Source: JADLHS01 sp964561105
Lineage (GTDB): Bacteria > Verrucomicrobiota > Verrucomicrobiia > Limisphaerales > JADLHS01
Assembly: GCA_964561105.1 (NCBI GenBank)
Contig: CAZLOH010000005.1
Span: 106,954-170,953, forward strand
Reading direction: 5' to 3'
Length of the DNA stretch: 64,000 nt
Under the pieces are notes generated by a model. It saw only the letters and a list, made by a program, of their open reading frames with translations, made no database searches and was not told the origin of the DNA. The position numbers and the translations under genes are program-made. Shown here piece after piece: positions 18,023 through 27,291 of this stretch (positions are counted from its first letter, which is position 1; the number at the start of each line of letters is the position of its first letter).

Positions 18023-21000
18023 AGGAGCATTTCTATTCCCGATTGTATTTCTGGTTGGTGGCGCATCGGCGCGGCACGCTCGTGGTGGTGGCGCTCATCA
18101 TGGCGGGTGCATTTGCCATTTCATCGCGAATTCAGTTGCAGGAAGACATCCTCGACATGCTGCCGGGCAACGACCAGCAGGTGAATGAATATCGGTACGC
18201 GCTCCGCAAATTCCGCCAGATTGACCGCCTGTATCTGGATGTGGGCATCAAACAGGACGATCCCGAAACGCTTGGGCGGGCGGCGGATGAAGTCTATGCG
18301 CGGCTTTCGACCAATCAGGATTTCGTTCACATAACCTACCAGGTCAACCCGGGCGGGATGGGCAAGATTGTTGATTTCCTGACCGGCGCGCTGCCGAATC
18401 TTTTTTCCGCAGCGGACGCCACGGCGTTGGCGGCCAAGCTCACGCCGGCGTCGGTGCGGGAACATCTGACCACCATGCAACGAAAACTCGCCGGGCCGGA
18501 GGGCATGGTGTTGAAAAACGTGGTTGCAGCGGACCCGGTGGGATTGACGACCTTGATGGTGGCCAAGACGTTGCCGTTGCAGGCGGGCTTTGGCAGCGCG
18601 CAGATTGTGGATGGGCGAATTACCAGCGGCGATGGCCGGCACGTGTTGATGATCGTCGAACCGAAGTTTCCCTCGTCCGATTCCCGATTGAGCGCGGGGT
18701 TGATGCGGGAAATGAGCCGGGTGGTGGGGGCGGTGGAACAGCAATTTCCTGGAGTCCACGTGGCGATCACGGGCGGACATCGGATGGCGTTGGACAATGC
18801 GACGCTGCTGCGGCGGGACGCCACGCACTGCATGGTGCTCGCCATCTCGGCGATGTTCATTTTGTGTTTCACCGCGTACCGGCGGCGCTGGCTGGCCACG
18901 GTGACGTTTCTGCCGTCACTGTTCGGCACCTTGATCGCCGGCACCGTGCTGGCGTTGGTGGATGAGCAGGTCTCCGCCATCGCCACGGGCTTTGCCAGCA
19001 TGGCCATCGGCATCACGGTGGATTACGGCATCTACGTGGTGTATCACCTCGACAACGCCGCGACCAATCGCAGTACCGCCGCCAAAATTTTGGGCCGGCT
19101 CATTCTGCCGACGTTCATCGGCGCCATGACGATCATCGCGGCGTTCGTCGTGCTGGCCTGTTCCTCCATGCACGGTTACCGGCAACTCGGCATCTTCGGC
19201 GCCACCGGTGTGCTGATGTCCGCCGTGTTCGCCTTGCTGGTGCTGCCGCTGCTCGTGCCGTTACCCAAGAATCGCGACGTCGAGCTGCCGCCACTGCGGT
19301 TCACCGGTTGGATGGAGAAGTTTCACGCCTGGCAGAAGCGAAATCGTCCGTTGCTGCTGCTCGGCGTGGGACTCTTGACCGTGGTGGCGTTGTTCGGATT
19401 GAAGCGACTGCGATTCGAGGGCGACTTCGCCAAGTTGAACGGCATCACGGAAGCGACCCGGGCGGACGACAAGTTGATCAATCAAACCTGGGGCGAGGCG
19501 TTGAACATGACCATGCTGGTGGCGCGGGGGCCGGCGGTGACGGATGCGCTGGCGCAGAATGATCGGCTGGCGGACTTGCTCACCCGGCAGACCAATGTCG
19601 CGAGCATCTATTCACTGGCGTCGGTCTGCCCGGCTCCGCACACGCAGGAGGAGAACATCCGACGCTGGCAGCAGTTTTGGACGCCGGAACGTCAGCGCAC
19701 GCTGCGCGCGAACCTGGGTCAGATTGGGGGCGAACTGGGATTTCAAACCAACGCCTTCGCGCCATTTTGGAAGACGGTGACCGGAAAGCCGGCGTTGCTG
19801 TCGCTGGATTTCTTTCGGGGTACGCCGCTGGATCAGGCGTTGAACGAGCGCGTGGCCATCAGCACCAACGACACGGCCATCAGCACGCTGGTCAAACTGA
19901 CGGACCGGTCGCAGGCCGGGAAGCTGCAGGCGGCATTGCCGGGATTCATTCTCATTGATCAAAAGTATTTCACGGAGCACATCGCCGCGCTGGCAAAGAG
20001 CAGTCTGGGATATTTCGCGCTTTGGACAGCGGTGGCGGTGGGCCTGATCGTGTTCCTATCCCTGGCGTCGGTGGAACTGGTGGTGGCGACCTTGCTGCCC
20101 ATCGGATTTGGACTGCTGTGGACGTTGGGATTGATGGGCCTGTTTGGCCTGCCGATCAACGTGATGAATTGTGTCTTTGTCATTTTCGTGATTGGCATGG
20201 GGGAGGACTACAGCGTGTTTCTCGCCACGAGCAAACTGGATGAATGGCGCGGGCATCCTCCGCGCATCCACGCCACCAGCGCCTCGGTCTTCATCTCGGC
20301 GGCCATCACAATTTTCGGATTCGCGGTACTGGTCATCGCCAGGCATCCGGTTTTGTTCTCGATGGGCACCACCGTGTTGCTGGGCATGGTCAGCGCCTTT
20401 CTCGCCACGCTGGTGGTGACGCCCGCGTGTGTGGAGATGCTGCTGTTCAAGCCGCCGCCGCGCGGGGCGCCGCGCTGGTGGCATCCGTTCGGCACGCTCT
20501 GGGTGCTGCTGCACTTGGGCGGCAGCCAGGTGTTCCTCTACTACGTGCTGCGACCCATTCTAAAAATCGTTTCGCCCCGCAATGCGGCTGATCAATTGCG
20601 TCGTGCCACGCGTTGGATGGCGCGCGGCGTGGTGAAGTGGATGCCGTTCGGCAAACTCGAATTTCAGAACATCACTCCGGCGACCTTTGCCCCGCCGTGC
20701 ATTGTCATCAGCAATCACCAATCCGCCGTTGATGTCATGCTGGTGGTGAGTCTGCCGGGGGACGTGCGCCAGACGGCGAAGAAACGGGTGTTTGACGCGC
20801 CGATGCTGGGGTTTGGTTGCAAGATTCTCGGGCATGTGATGGTCGAGCCGAACGATCCGCAGACAACGCTCCGCCGCTGCCGGGAAACCCTGGCCAGCGG
20901 GGCGTCTGTGCATTTCTACCCGGAGGGCACACGGTCGTTCGATGGGTTCGTGCAACGCTTTCATCGGGGCGCCTTTGAACTGGCGGTGGAATTGCAGCAG

Positions 21001-21852
21001 GAGATTCTGCCCATCATCATTTGCGACTCGAACACAGCCATGCCGCGCGATGCCTACTGGTTTGAGCCGTTCCACTGTGTCGTCCGGGCGCTGCCGCGCG
21101 TCACGCCGCAGACGTTTGATTATTCGCAGGGAGTCGTGCCGCTGATGAAACATTGTGAAGCCGTCGTGCGTGACGGGTTGCAACGCGAGCTGGATACCAT
21201 CAACACGCCGCGCGTGGTCCGGCGCAAGGTGGGGCGGTTGTATCGCTACCAATCCATGGCCGTCGAGCAGTTCGTGTATTGGAAGCTGCGGTGCGACCCG
21301 ATGTTTGCCGTGCTGGACTCGGTTGTGCCGCGCCAGGGGTTCGTGCTGGACCTCGGTTGCGGCTACGGTCTCGCGACGCACTGGCTGGCGTGCTTCACCG
21401 ATCAAAGGACGTTTCTGGGGGTTGATTATGACGAGGATAAAATTCGAGTGGCCCAGCGCAGCGCGCCCGAGCATCCGCGCATCCGGTTTGAGCCGGGCGA
21501 CATTCTGGAACGCAACTATCCGGCGTGCGACGCGGTGTTGCTGCTTGACGTGCTGCATTACTGGACGGCGGAGAAGCAGGAGCGGATTTTGACCAAGGCG
21601 TGTCGGGCGTTGCGACCGGGCGGACGACTGGTCTTGCGCGATGGCGCGCGAGCGGAGGACGCGGCGCATCGGCGTGTGCATCGCTGGGAACAGTTCGCCA
21701 CGCGCGTGTGCATGAATCGGACGAAGGAAGGACTGCACTTCCAGACGCTGGCGGAATTGGAAGCCATGCTGCGACGAGCGGGTTTTACGCGCTGCGAAGT
21801 CAAGTCGGGTGCGGGGAATGATTCCAATGTGATGATCGTGGCGCTGGTTTGA
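18019..21852 (+). CDS. MMPL/RND-type exporter - PlsC acyltransferase - methyltransferase fusion
   Basis: 1277 residues; the ATG at 18019 overlaps the stop of the GT2 gene (upstream open frame from 17752 is shadow). Residues 1-850 form an RND/MMPL exporter: a first membrane helix at 19-38, a large periplasmic loop, a block of helices from about 271, a second helix-loop repeat from about 443 and final helices to about 850. Residues 890-1060 are a PlsC acyltransferase with NHQSAVD (about 899) and FYPEGTRS (about 966). Residues 1100-1277 are a class I SAM methyltransferase with VLDLGCGYG (about 1108) and a DVLHYW motif IV region. These are separate genes in described aryl polyene clusters. Likely job: acylate, methylate and export the polyene lipid. 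Confidence 0.9.
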   Translation: MKEHFYSRLYFWLVAHRRGTLVVVALIMAGAFAISSRIQLQEDILDMLPGNDQQVNEYRYALRKFRQIDRLYLDVGIKQDDPETLGRAADEVYARLSTNQDFVHITYQVNPGGMGKIVDFLTGALPNLFSAADATALAAKLTPASVREHLTTMQRKLAGPEGMVLKNVVAADPVGLTTLMVAKTLPLQAGFGSAQIVDGRITSGDGRHVLMIVEPKFPSSDSRLSAGLMREMSRVVGAVEQQFPGVHVAITGGHRMALDNATLLRRDATHCMVLAISAMFILCFTAYRRRWLATVTFLPSLFGTLIAGTVLALVDEQVSAIATGFASMAIGITVDYGIYVVYHLDNAATNRSTAAKILGRLILPTFIGAMTIIAAFVVLACSSMHGYRQLGIFGATGVLMSAVFALLVLPLLVPLPKNRDVELPPLRFTGWMEKFHAWQKRNRPLLLLGVGLLTVVALFGLKRLRFEGDFAKLNGITEATRADDKLINQTWGEALNMTMLVARGPAVTDALAQNDRLADLLTRQTNVASIYSLASVCPAPHTQEENIRRWQQFWTPERQRTLRANLGQIGGELGFQTNAFAPFWKTVTGKPALLSLDFFRGTPLDQALNERVAISTNDTAISTLVKLTDRSQAGKLQAALPGFILIDQKYFTEHIAALAKSSLGYFALWTAVAVGLIVFLSLASVELVVATLLPIGFGLLWTLGLMGLFGLPINVMNCVFVIFVIGMGEDYSVFLATSKLDEWRGHPPRIHATSASVFISAAITIFGFAVLVIARHPVLFSMGTTVLLGMVSAFLATLVVTPACVEMLLFKPPPRGAPRWWHPFGTLWVLLHLGGSQVFLYYVLRPILKIVSPRNAADQLRRATRWMARGVVKWMPFGKLEFQNITPATFAPPCIVISNHQSAVDVMLVVSLPGDVRQTAKKRVFDAPMLGFGCKILGHVMVEPNDPQTTLRRCRETLASGASVHFYPEGTRSFDGFVQRFHRGAFELAVELQQEILPIIICDSNTAMPRDAYWFEPFHCVVRALPRVTPQTFDYSQGVVPLMKHCEAVVRDGLQRELDTINTPRVVRRKVGRLYRYQSMAVEQFVYWKLRCDPMFAVLDSVVPRQGFVLDLGCGYGLATHWLACFTDQRTFLGVDYDEDKIRVAQRSAPEHPRIRFEPGDILERNYPACDAVLLLDVLHYWTAEKQERILTKACRALRPGGRLVLRDGARAEDAAHRRVHRWEQFATRVCMNRTKEGLHFQTLAELEAMLRRAGFTRCEVKSGAGNDSNVMIVALV

Positions 21853-21853
21853 A

Positions 21854-22003
21854 CCGAAGTTCCGAGGCCCGAATCCCCGAAATCCGAAAGAAATCCGAGT
21901 TCCGAATTCCGAATCACCTCGCTTTGAGAGGTCGGAATGGCTGAATGGCTTCTGGCAAACTCCGGTGCTTTGGACTTCGGATTTCGTTCGGGCTTCGGAT
22001 TGA
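21854..22003. repeat. CCGAA repeat cluster (family C), copy 2
   Basis: Directly after the fusion gene lies a run of AATCCGAA / ATTCCGAA units (21854-21922) answered by TTCGGATTTCG and TTCGGATTGA in the other orientation (21978-22003). It is like the cluster at 6350-6520 and contains no gene. Confidence 0.65.
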
Positions 22004-22133
22004 TTACACGAGAAGTCGGCTTTGGTCCGTAGTGGGATTCTGGGTATTGTCCGGCAAGCAATGGCAACAGAAATTAAAAAGGTGCGGTTGGTGAGAGCCG
22101 CGCCTTCTCTCCCACGGAGTGGATGAAACTCGT

Positions 22134-22829
22134 TCAGGCTCGCTTCCGATTCCGCAGATGACGAAACGCCTGCACTCCGAAAGGCAGGGCCAACAGGGCA
22201 CCGGCGATGAAGGTGGAAGGTTCGGGGACTGGGGCTGCATTGATTGTGAAATCATCAACGCGAGAGGTCCCGAGCGTAGATGTCGGAGTCACTTTTGAGA
22301 TAAGGCGAAAATAGACGCTGCTATCGTTATTGAGCGCTGTGATCGCTGACAGGTCCCAAGACTGGGACGAGCCCGTCTTATAGGTACTCGGATTCCAATC
22401 CACTTCAGCAACAGTGTAATCCGTAAAGTCAGTAAAAGATGTCCCGTCGGTGCTCTAGGCCAATTTGAAACTCCCAGGTCCAGTAGGGCTTCGCGTTTGT
22501 TCCCAAGACAAGGTTACGCCGGAAAACCCCAACGTGCTGACTTCAAACTGGAAATAATCATCGATAGTCCAATTGTTCGCGAGCAAAGAATTAGCTGAAC
22601 CATTGCCTGGTGGCGTCGTCCAGTCCGTCAAGGAACTGGCGTGGTAACCTGAGGCAGTCCCAAGGCCAAAGTCTGCAGCGATGCCGCTGATTGAGGAGGA
22701 ATTTGGCGCATCGGCCGGAGGGTTAACTTCGAACGTCCAATCCGCAAGAATGGTGGCTCGAGCAATCGAGAGACTCGCTAGCATAATGCAGCACAAAAGA
22801 GTGGTAATGGCAGGTTTCATGGCGTTCAA
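22134..22829 (-). pseudogene. PEP-CTERM protein gene interrupted by an in-frame amber codon
   Basis: Starting at ATG 22829, a signal peptide (MNAMKPAITTLLCCIMLASL) and a secreted beta-rich region run 124 codons to a TAG at 22455-22457. The same frame then continues without another stop to 22134 and ends with a canonical sorting tail: VPEPSTFIAGALL, a hydrophobic helix and RNRKRA. The joined sequence reads SFKLA-stop-STDGTSF, a place where a Tyr or similar residue is expected. A single base change (TAC or TAT to TAG) explains it. It lies between the two converging APE-like operons. Either a pseudogene, a read-through case or a sequencing error. Confidence 0.78.
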
Positions 22830-22989
22830 ATAAACTTTTGAGGTTGCTCGCCATTCTACTCTGGTTACTGACTCATTCTATCCCCTTTTGGGACATAAAT
22901 ATTCACAAATCGGCCATCGTGGGCCCAGGCGGTTTCTCCTTCTCGTGCAGCCGACTGCCAATCCGAAGTCCGCAGTTAAATGGAAAGCG

Positions 22990-23703
22990 TTACACGTTTC
23001 CGTGAGGTCTAGTGGACTTTGTGCTGCTGGTTCTTGCCATCGCGATCTTTTGGCGCACAAACTCCAGAAATTCCTCGCGGGGCAGGGGCAGGTAGGTTTC
23101 CGGCGGGATGAGTTCGCCGAAATGCACTTCCACTTTGCGGAAGCCGCGCACGGGATGAAACGGCCCGTTCTTGGTGGAGATCAACTGCATGTTCTCGATG
23201 AAGACGGGCACGAGGGGGATGCGCGCCGCCTGGGCGATGAAGTAAATCCCCGGCTGACAGGGCGCGACGTGGATGCCGTCGCCGCGCGTGCCTTCGGGGA
23301 AGACGATGAGTTGGAAATCCTTGCCGGCGCGACCGTAAGCCTCGAGTTCGTGGATGCGATTGGGATTGAGTTTGCCGCGATCCAACAGGAAGGCGGTGCG
23401 GCGGCTCAACAACCGGCGAATCCACGAGGCGCGCCAGATTTTTTTGTCCCCGAGCACAAGGATCGGATAAGCGCGGGCTCGCCAGCAGAGGGTGGAGAGC
23501 AGCAGGGTGTCGAGCAGGCTGATGTGGTTGACGACGAAAAGATGTCGTTGTGTCGGGCGCAGCCGTTCCAGGCCGTGCGTGCGGCGGAGGAAGGGCAGGG
23601 CGAGAACGAATTGTAAAATCAGCCCCAGCAAAAACTGCGCGGCCACCGTCCCGTGCGTGGCGCGCGGCTGATCGGTTTCGGTCGGGTTGGGCGCTTTTCC
23701 CAT
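22990..23703 (-). CDS. PlsC-type lysophospholipid acyltransferase
   Basis: 237 residues with an N-terminal membrane helix (22-39). Acyltransferase motif I is NHISLLD (H60, D65) and motif III is FPEGTRGDG (135-143), with VPVFIEN as motif IV. Family members transfer an acyl group from acyl-ACP or acyl-CoA to a lipid hydroxyl. It is the last gene of the minus-strand APE-like operon, 4 bases after the C45-type gene. It is one of three acyltransferases of the locus (with the PlsC part at 18019-21852 and the LpxL-like protein at 32713-33762), so a lipid anchor for the pigment is likely. Confidence 0.88.
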   Translation of the reverse strand: MGKAPNPTETDQPRATHGTVAAQFLLGLILQFVLALPFLRRTHGLERLRPTQRHLFVVNHISLLDTLLLSTLCWRARAYPILVLGDKKIWRASWIRRLLSRRTAFLLDRGKLNPNRIHELEAYGRAGKDFQLIVFPEGTRGDGIHVAPCQPGIYFIAQAARIPLVPVFIENMQLISTKNGPFHPVRGFRKVEVHFGELIPPETYLPLPREEFLEFVRQKIAMARTSSTKSTRPHGNV

Positions 23704-23707
23704 GGCG

Positions 23708-25366
23708 CTAATTGTTCCCGGGCGACGGCTGCAACAAGTGTTCGAGTTCCTGTTTCTCCGCCAGAAAAGCCGGTTGCTCCTCGAGCGCGGTGTGAAAGGC
23801 CAAGGCCGCTTCCCGGTCCCGGCCCAACAAACGGAGCGCCCGCCCGCGCAACGCCGCGTTTTGATAAAAGCCCGGATTCAAAGTCTCCGCCCGTTCGGCG
23901 GCGGTGAGCGCGGCCTGACCTTGCTGCTGCTTGAGCGCCTGCCAGCCTTCGCGCAGGCATTGGTGGGCTTGCCCGGCCCTTTCGTATTCACCCGACGCCA
24001 GCATGGGATCGGCGGGGATCGTGAGTTCGGGCAGTTCGTGATCAAAATCGTTCACATCAAACGCGACAAACTTGCCGAGTTGATGCGGGGGCGAGGCAGC
24101 CCAGAAAATTCCGGCCGTCAAATCCATGATGGTCGAGTGCGTGGCAATCAGCGCGTTGAGGGTGCTGCGATGGCCGTTGCCGGGAAACTTGCCGCCGGGC
24201 AGATCGCGGTCACGCAGGAATTCCGCCGCGAGGGTTGCGGTGATTTTGCCGGTGGCGTTGGTGACCAGTTCCGTCATCCGGGCGTAGCGCGGCAGCGACG
24301 TGGCTTCTTCCATGTAGCGGAGGTTGCGCTTTTCATCCTTGAGCGGGTCGGTTTGAAAATGGTTGGCCGACACGATGAAGTCACCCTCCGGCGGGCGCAC
24401 CTGGGTGACTTGCGGTGTCTTTTCGATGACAACAAATTTCCCGTCGGCGCGGCTGCCCACGAGCCAGAGGGTCGAAACAAAGACCCGGGCATCGCGAAGG
24501 ATTTTTTCCGCCTCGGTCAGATTGTGCGCCTTTTCCAATACCTCGCGCGCGACCATGGCCACGGGCGTGGCGGTTTCACCTGGCAGACTGGAGGGGGCGC
24601 CGTTGATGGTGACGGAAACACCCGCGCGGTTCATGCCCGACACCACGCCGGCCATGCTGGCCCAGGCGAGCGAGACGAAGGGGATGGCGTGATCCGGCTC
24701 GCACAAGATCACCACCCGGTCGCGGCTGAAAACATCGGCGGCTTCCCAATCGAAGTTCCGGCCGGTGAGCAGATGACCGTCGGCGGTGGCGCGGCCCCAG
24801 GCGCCGAACGCCGTGCAGCCCGCCTTCGAGATCAGCGGGTTGTCAATCATCATGTAGGAGATGTCGTGCGCCGCGTGATAGTTGAGCAGGCGATTGTAGT
24901 AGTTGCCCAGTTCTGGATGGATGTCCGGGCAGCCCAGCGTCGTGCCGTAAATCTGCTGGCGGTACTCGAGCGGAATCTGTTGACTCAGATTGCGGTTGCG
25001 AAAGATCACGTAATTTTTGAGCACGTTCACCTTCCACGGCTGCGGCACGTAGCCGTGGATCATGGCCAGAAATTCGTTTTCCAACGTGTGCATCTGGTCC
25101 CGCAGGAGCACGCCGGAGGCGTAACCCATCGCGAAGGGCGAGCCTTTGAGCCGGATGACGAGCAAGCCCTCGCGCCGGCTTACCCAGGACTGGCCGAGCC
25201 AGGTTTTACCGCCGCGAACCTCCGGCTTCGCCTGGAAAATGGAGGTGTCGGCGGGCAGCGGCGGCGGTTTGGCGGTCCAACTGCGGACCAGCACGCCGCT
25301 CAGGAGCCAGCCGCCGAGGCCGAGCACGACGGCGGCGATGCCAAGTCGTTTGAGCCAGCGTTTCAT
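23708..25366 (-). CDS. C45-type Ntn hydrolase/acyltransferase with TPR tail
   Basis: 552 residues from the ATG at 25366, which overlaps the dehydratase stop (ATGA); the frame is open further upstream but only as shadow. An N-terminal membrane anchor spans 8-27. The core is an acyl-CoA:6-aminopenicillanate acyltransferase/peptidase C45-like domain, with candidate nucleophile Cys184 in KAGCTAFGAWG and the typical GRNFDW shortly after, then GVSVTING. The last about 80 residues form TPR-like helices (AERAETLNPGFYQNAALRG). Proteins of this type accompany flexirubin/aryl polyene genes in other phyla. Here it may transfer or hydrolyse the acyl chain on the periplasmic side, possibly doing the release step since no thioesterase gene is seen. 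Confidence 0.8.
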   Translation of the reverse strand: MKRWLKRLGIAAVVLGLGGWLLSGVLVRSWTAKPPPLPADTSIFQAKPEVRGGKTWLGQSWVSRREGLLVIRLKGSPFAMGYASGVLLRDQMHTLENEFLAMIHGYVPQPWKVNVLKNYVIFRNRNLSQQIPLEYRQQIYGTTLGCPDIHPELGNYYNRLLNYHAAHDISYMMIDNPLISKAGCTAFGAWGRATADGHLLTGRNFDWEAADVFSRDRVVILCEPDHAIPFVSLAWASMAGVVSGMNRAGVSVTINGAPSSLPGETATPVAMVAREVLEKAHNLTEAEKILRDARVFVSTLWLVGSRADGKFVVIEKTPQVTQVRPPEGDFIVSANHFQTDPLKDEKRNLRYMEEATSLPRYARMTELVTNATGKITATLAAEFLRDRDLPGGKFPGNGHRSTLNALIATHSTIMDLTAGIFWAASPPHQLGKFVAFDVNDFDHELPELTIPADPMLASGEYERAGQAHQCLREGWQALKQQQGQAALTAAERAETLNPGFYQNAALRGRALRLLGRDREAALAFHTALEEQPAFLAEKQELEHLLQPSPGNN

Positions 25367-25737
25367 TTGCGATGTGTCACTTCCAGTATCGTTTCGCCCG
25401 CCGGCTGTCCTCCGACGGCAAACCGGGCGCGTACCTGCAGCGTGTCCGGTTTCTCGACCAATTTCAATTCCACACGCACGATTTCGGCTGGAATGATCGG
25501 GCGCAGGAACTTGGCCTTGATGATCGCGCGCACCGCCAGCGACCGTTGCCACATCAATTCGGCGGCGAAACGCGCCATTTCCAGTTGGAACACCCCGGGC
25601 AGCAATGGACGCGTTGGGAAGTGGCCGGCGAAGGTGGGATCGTCCGCCGGGAAACAAAACTCAACGGTGGCGGAGTCCGTGGCTTCGGGTGGCGGGCCGC
25701 CGAAGTGTGCACGGCGGATGGAGTCGCGCAACGTCAT
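25363..25737 (-). CDS. ApeI-like hotdog 3-hydroxyacyl-ACP dehydratase
   Basis: 124 residues, a single hotdog domain. FAGHFPTRPLLPGVFQLEMA at 37-56 matches the FabZ/FabA active-site segment with catalytic His39. Related ApeI proteins form a hetero-complex with ApeP in aryl polyene synthesis and remove water after each ketoreduction to give a conjugated double bond. It overlaps both neighbours by 4 bases (lipoprotein stop at 25734, C45 start at 25366). Confidence 0.85.
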   Translation of the reverse strand: MTLRDSIRRAHFGGPPPEATDSATVEFCFPADDPTFAGHFPTRPLLPGVFQLEMARFAAELMWQRSLAVRAIIKAKFLRPIIPAEIVRVELKLVEKPDTLQVRARFAVGGQPAGETILEVTHRK

Positions 25738-26249
25738 GGACTCGGGGCTTTCGATTCATCGAAGGAATCGGCGGGTTGGGGGCCGGGCTTTATTTCGACA
25801 ATCTGCAAATCGAGTTTGTACCAGCGGCGCTGGATCAGAAAATGCGTGGGCGAGAGCATTTGCCCCGGACAATCCGGCTTGGGGGCCGAGCCGAAAATAC
25901 ACTCGACGTCGGCGGCGACGTAACGGCGAATCCACTTGGACTTGAAGGCGCGACTGGCACGCATGACGTAAACGGCACCATCCGGCTTGATGAGCACATC
26001 GGCCAGGACGCCGCCAAAATTCTCCGTGACGACGAGGCGCTTGCCGCCGGTGGCGCTGAGGGCGAGGTAGCCGTTCAAAGTGAATTGGCGTCCCAAAACC
26101 GTGAGCACTCCGCGTTGAGTGATGAGCGCGTCGGCGGGGAAGGGGTTGGCCGGCCGTTGAATCTGGCTCGGCGGGGTGGTGGCGCAGCCGGTCAGCAACA
26201 GGCACACGAAGATCGAGAGCAGGCACACCGGCTTCCATTCAAGAAGCAA
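25734..26249 (-). CDS. DUF3261-like outer-membrane lipoprotein of the APE-like locus
   Basis: 171 residues if it starts at the TTG at 26249, giving MLLEWKPVCLLSIFVCLLLT followed by GC, a normal lipobox with Cys22; a GGAGGAG stretch is 12 bases upstream. The ATG at 26318 in the same frame would add 23 residues before the signal peptide, and anything further upstream is repeat sequence. The mature part (LITQRGVLTVLGRQFTLNGY, later LVVTENFGGVLADVL) resembles DUF3261 lipoproteins found next to LolA-like carriers in aryl polyene clusters. It probably works with the LolA-like protein to place the pigment in the outer membrane. Confidence 0.7.
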   Translation of the reverse strand: MLLEWKPVCLLSIFVCLLLTGCATTPPSQIQRPANPFPADALITQRGVLTVLGRQFTLNGYLALSATGGKRLVVTENFGGVLADVLIKPDGAVYVMRASRAFKSKWIRRYVAADVECIFGSAPKPDCPGQMLSPTHFLIQRRWYKLDLQIVEIKPGPQPADSFDESKAPSP

Positions 26250-26324
26250 CGCCGAATGTGACTCCTCCGTTCCGGTGATGAACTGAGAGTTATCCGAAAC
26301 GATCGCGACTTGTATCATGGCATT

Positions 26325-26394
26325 GCAGCCGCCGACGTGAGGAGGCGGACAGTCTCGCCGGGCAGCGACCTCCGCCTCCTCACGTCGGCGGCTA
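26325..26394. repeat. Family A palindrome, copy 4, inside the minus-strand operon
   Basis: GCAGCCGCCGACGTGAGGAG at 26325-26344 and CTCCTCACGTCGGCGGCTAC at 26375-26394 form the stem. It sits in the 346-base gap between the LolA-like and lipoprotein genes; the rest of that gap (26395-26595) shows degenerate pieces of the GGGAGCGCC...GACGCC repeat and no gene. Confidence 0.88.
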
Positions 26395-26595
26395 CCAGCG
26401 GGAGCGCCAGACGCCGGAGCGGTGCGGAGCGACTGGCGGTCAGGTTCGTGCCGGATCGAAGATTGGCGCTCCAGTCCACGGGAAGCTTTTACGATCCTTG
26501 AATCGCGCAGAGCAACCAGGAACCGACGCCGGGTCGGATGACCCGGCCTACAGTGTGTCGGCCCAGCGACCTCACCAGTCGGGCTATAAGAAAAA

Positions 26596-27291
26596 TCATT
26601 TGTCATCGCCCAATGCCGTTTTGATGTTCGCGAGGTCGAGCGGTTTTGATTGATCGAACGTCCCGGGCGGAAATGTCACATTCCGCTTCTCGCGGTGGAA
26701 GATGATGCGGGTGTAATCGCCGCCCGGCTCGCGCATCACGACTTCGCGCGTCGTGGAAAAGTCCGGTTGCATCTGGATTTCCAGCGCGGCCAGCATCGAA
26801 CGAACATTCTCATCGTTGGGGATCATCGTCACCACCACCTTGGCGAGATTGGTGGCGACCGACACCGTGAAATCATTGGTGAGCGTATCGAGCTTGCCTT
26901 GTTGCACCAGGGACATCTGATCCATCACGCGCCGGAGCATCTGCGGGAAGCCAAGCTTGAGCTTCTTCCAGTGGTCGTCGGAGCGCTCGAATTGCGCGAC
27001 GGATTTGCGGTTGCCGAGCAGGATGGATTGATACGGGGCGGTGGTTTCCCAGCGAATTTGATCGGGTTGTTCCACCATCATCGCCCCTTCGCTTTTCAGC
27101 GGCTCGGTGAACAGCTTCAACCGCCGTTCCTGGGTGAACTCGAAATAAACCGACTTCACCGGCTTCATCTGCCGCTGAAGTTCATCGAGAATGGGCTGTG
27201 GGTTGGCGACCGGTTGCAAGCCGGCCTCGTCCTCGGCGGCGTGAGCCAGGCCCGCGAGCAGCAGGCCGATAATCATAAACCAGTTCTTCAT
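26596..27291 (-). CDS. LolA-like outer-membrane lipoprotein carrier protein
   Basis: 231 residues with a signal peptide (MKNWFMIIGLLLAGLAHA). The mature part has the LolA-like half-barrel pattern: VKSVYFEFTQERRLKLF, MVEQPDQIRWETTAPYQSI, then paired strands ending NVTFPPGTFD. LolA-like proteins are a regular part of aryl polyene and other polyketide-lipid clusters and carry lipidated cargo across the periplasm. Its start overlaps the stop of the deacetylase gene (27288-27291). It is not the housekeeping LolA if context is a guide. Confidence 0.86.
   Translation of the reverse strand: MKNWFMIIGLLLAGLAHAAEDEAGLQPVANPQPILDELQRQMKPVKSVYFEFTQERRLKLFTEPLKSEGAMMVEQPDQIRWETTAPYQSILLGNRKSVAQFERSDDHWKKLKLGFPQMLRRVMDQMSLVQQGKLDTLTNDFTVSVATNLAKVVVTMIPNDENVRSMLAALEIQMQPDFSTTREVVMREPGGDYTRIIFHREKRNVTFPPGTFDQSKPLDLANIKTALGDDK

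Noticed and set aside
23687..25945. A 752-codon plus-strand frame opposite the C45-like gene
   Set aside because: Composition is atypical of protein (Arg/Gly/Val/His-rich), it crosses three convincing minus-strand genes and has no domains.
26250..26606. Long N-terminal extension of the DUF3261-like lipoprotein
   Set aside because: It would translate the family A palindrome (26325-26394) and place a lipobox signal deep inside the protein, which cannot work as an export signal.
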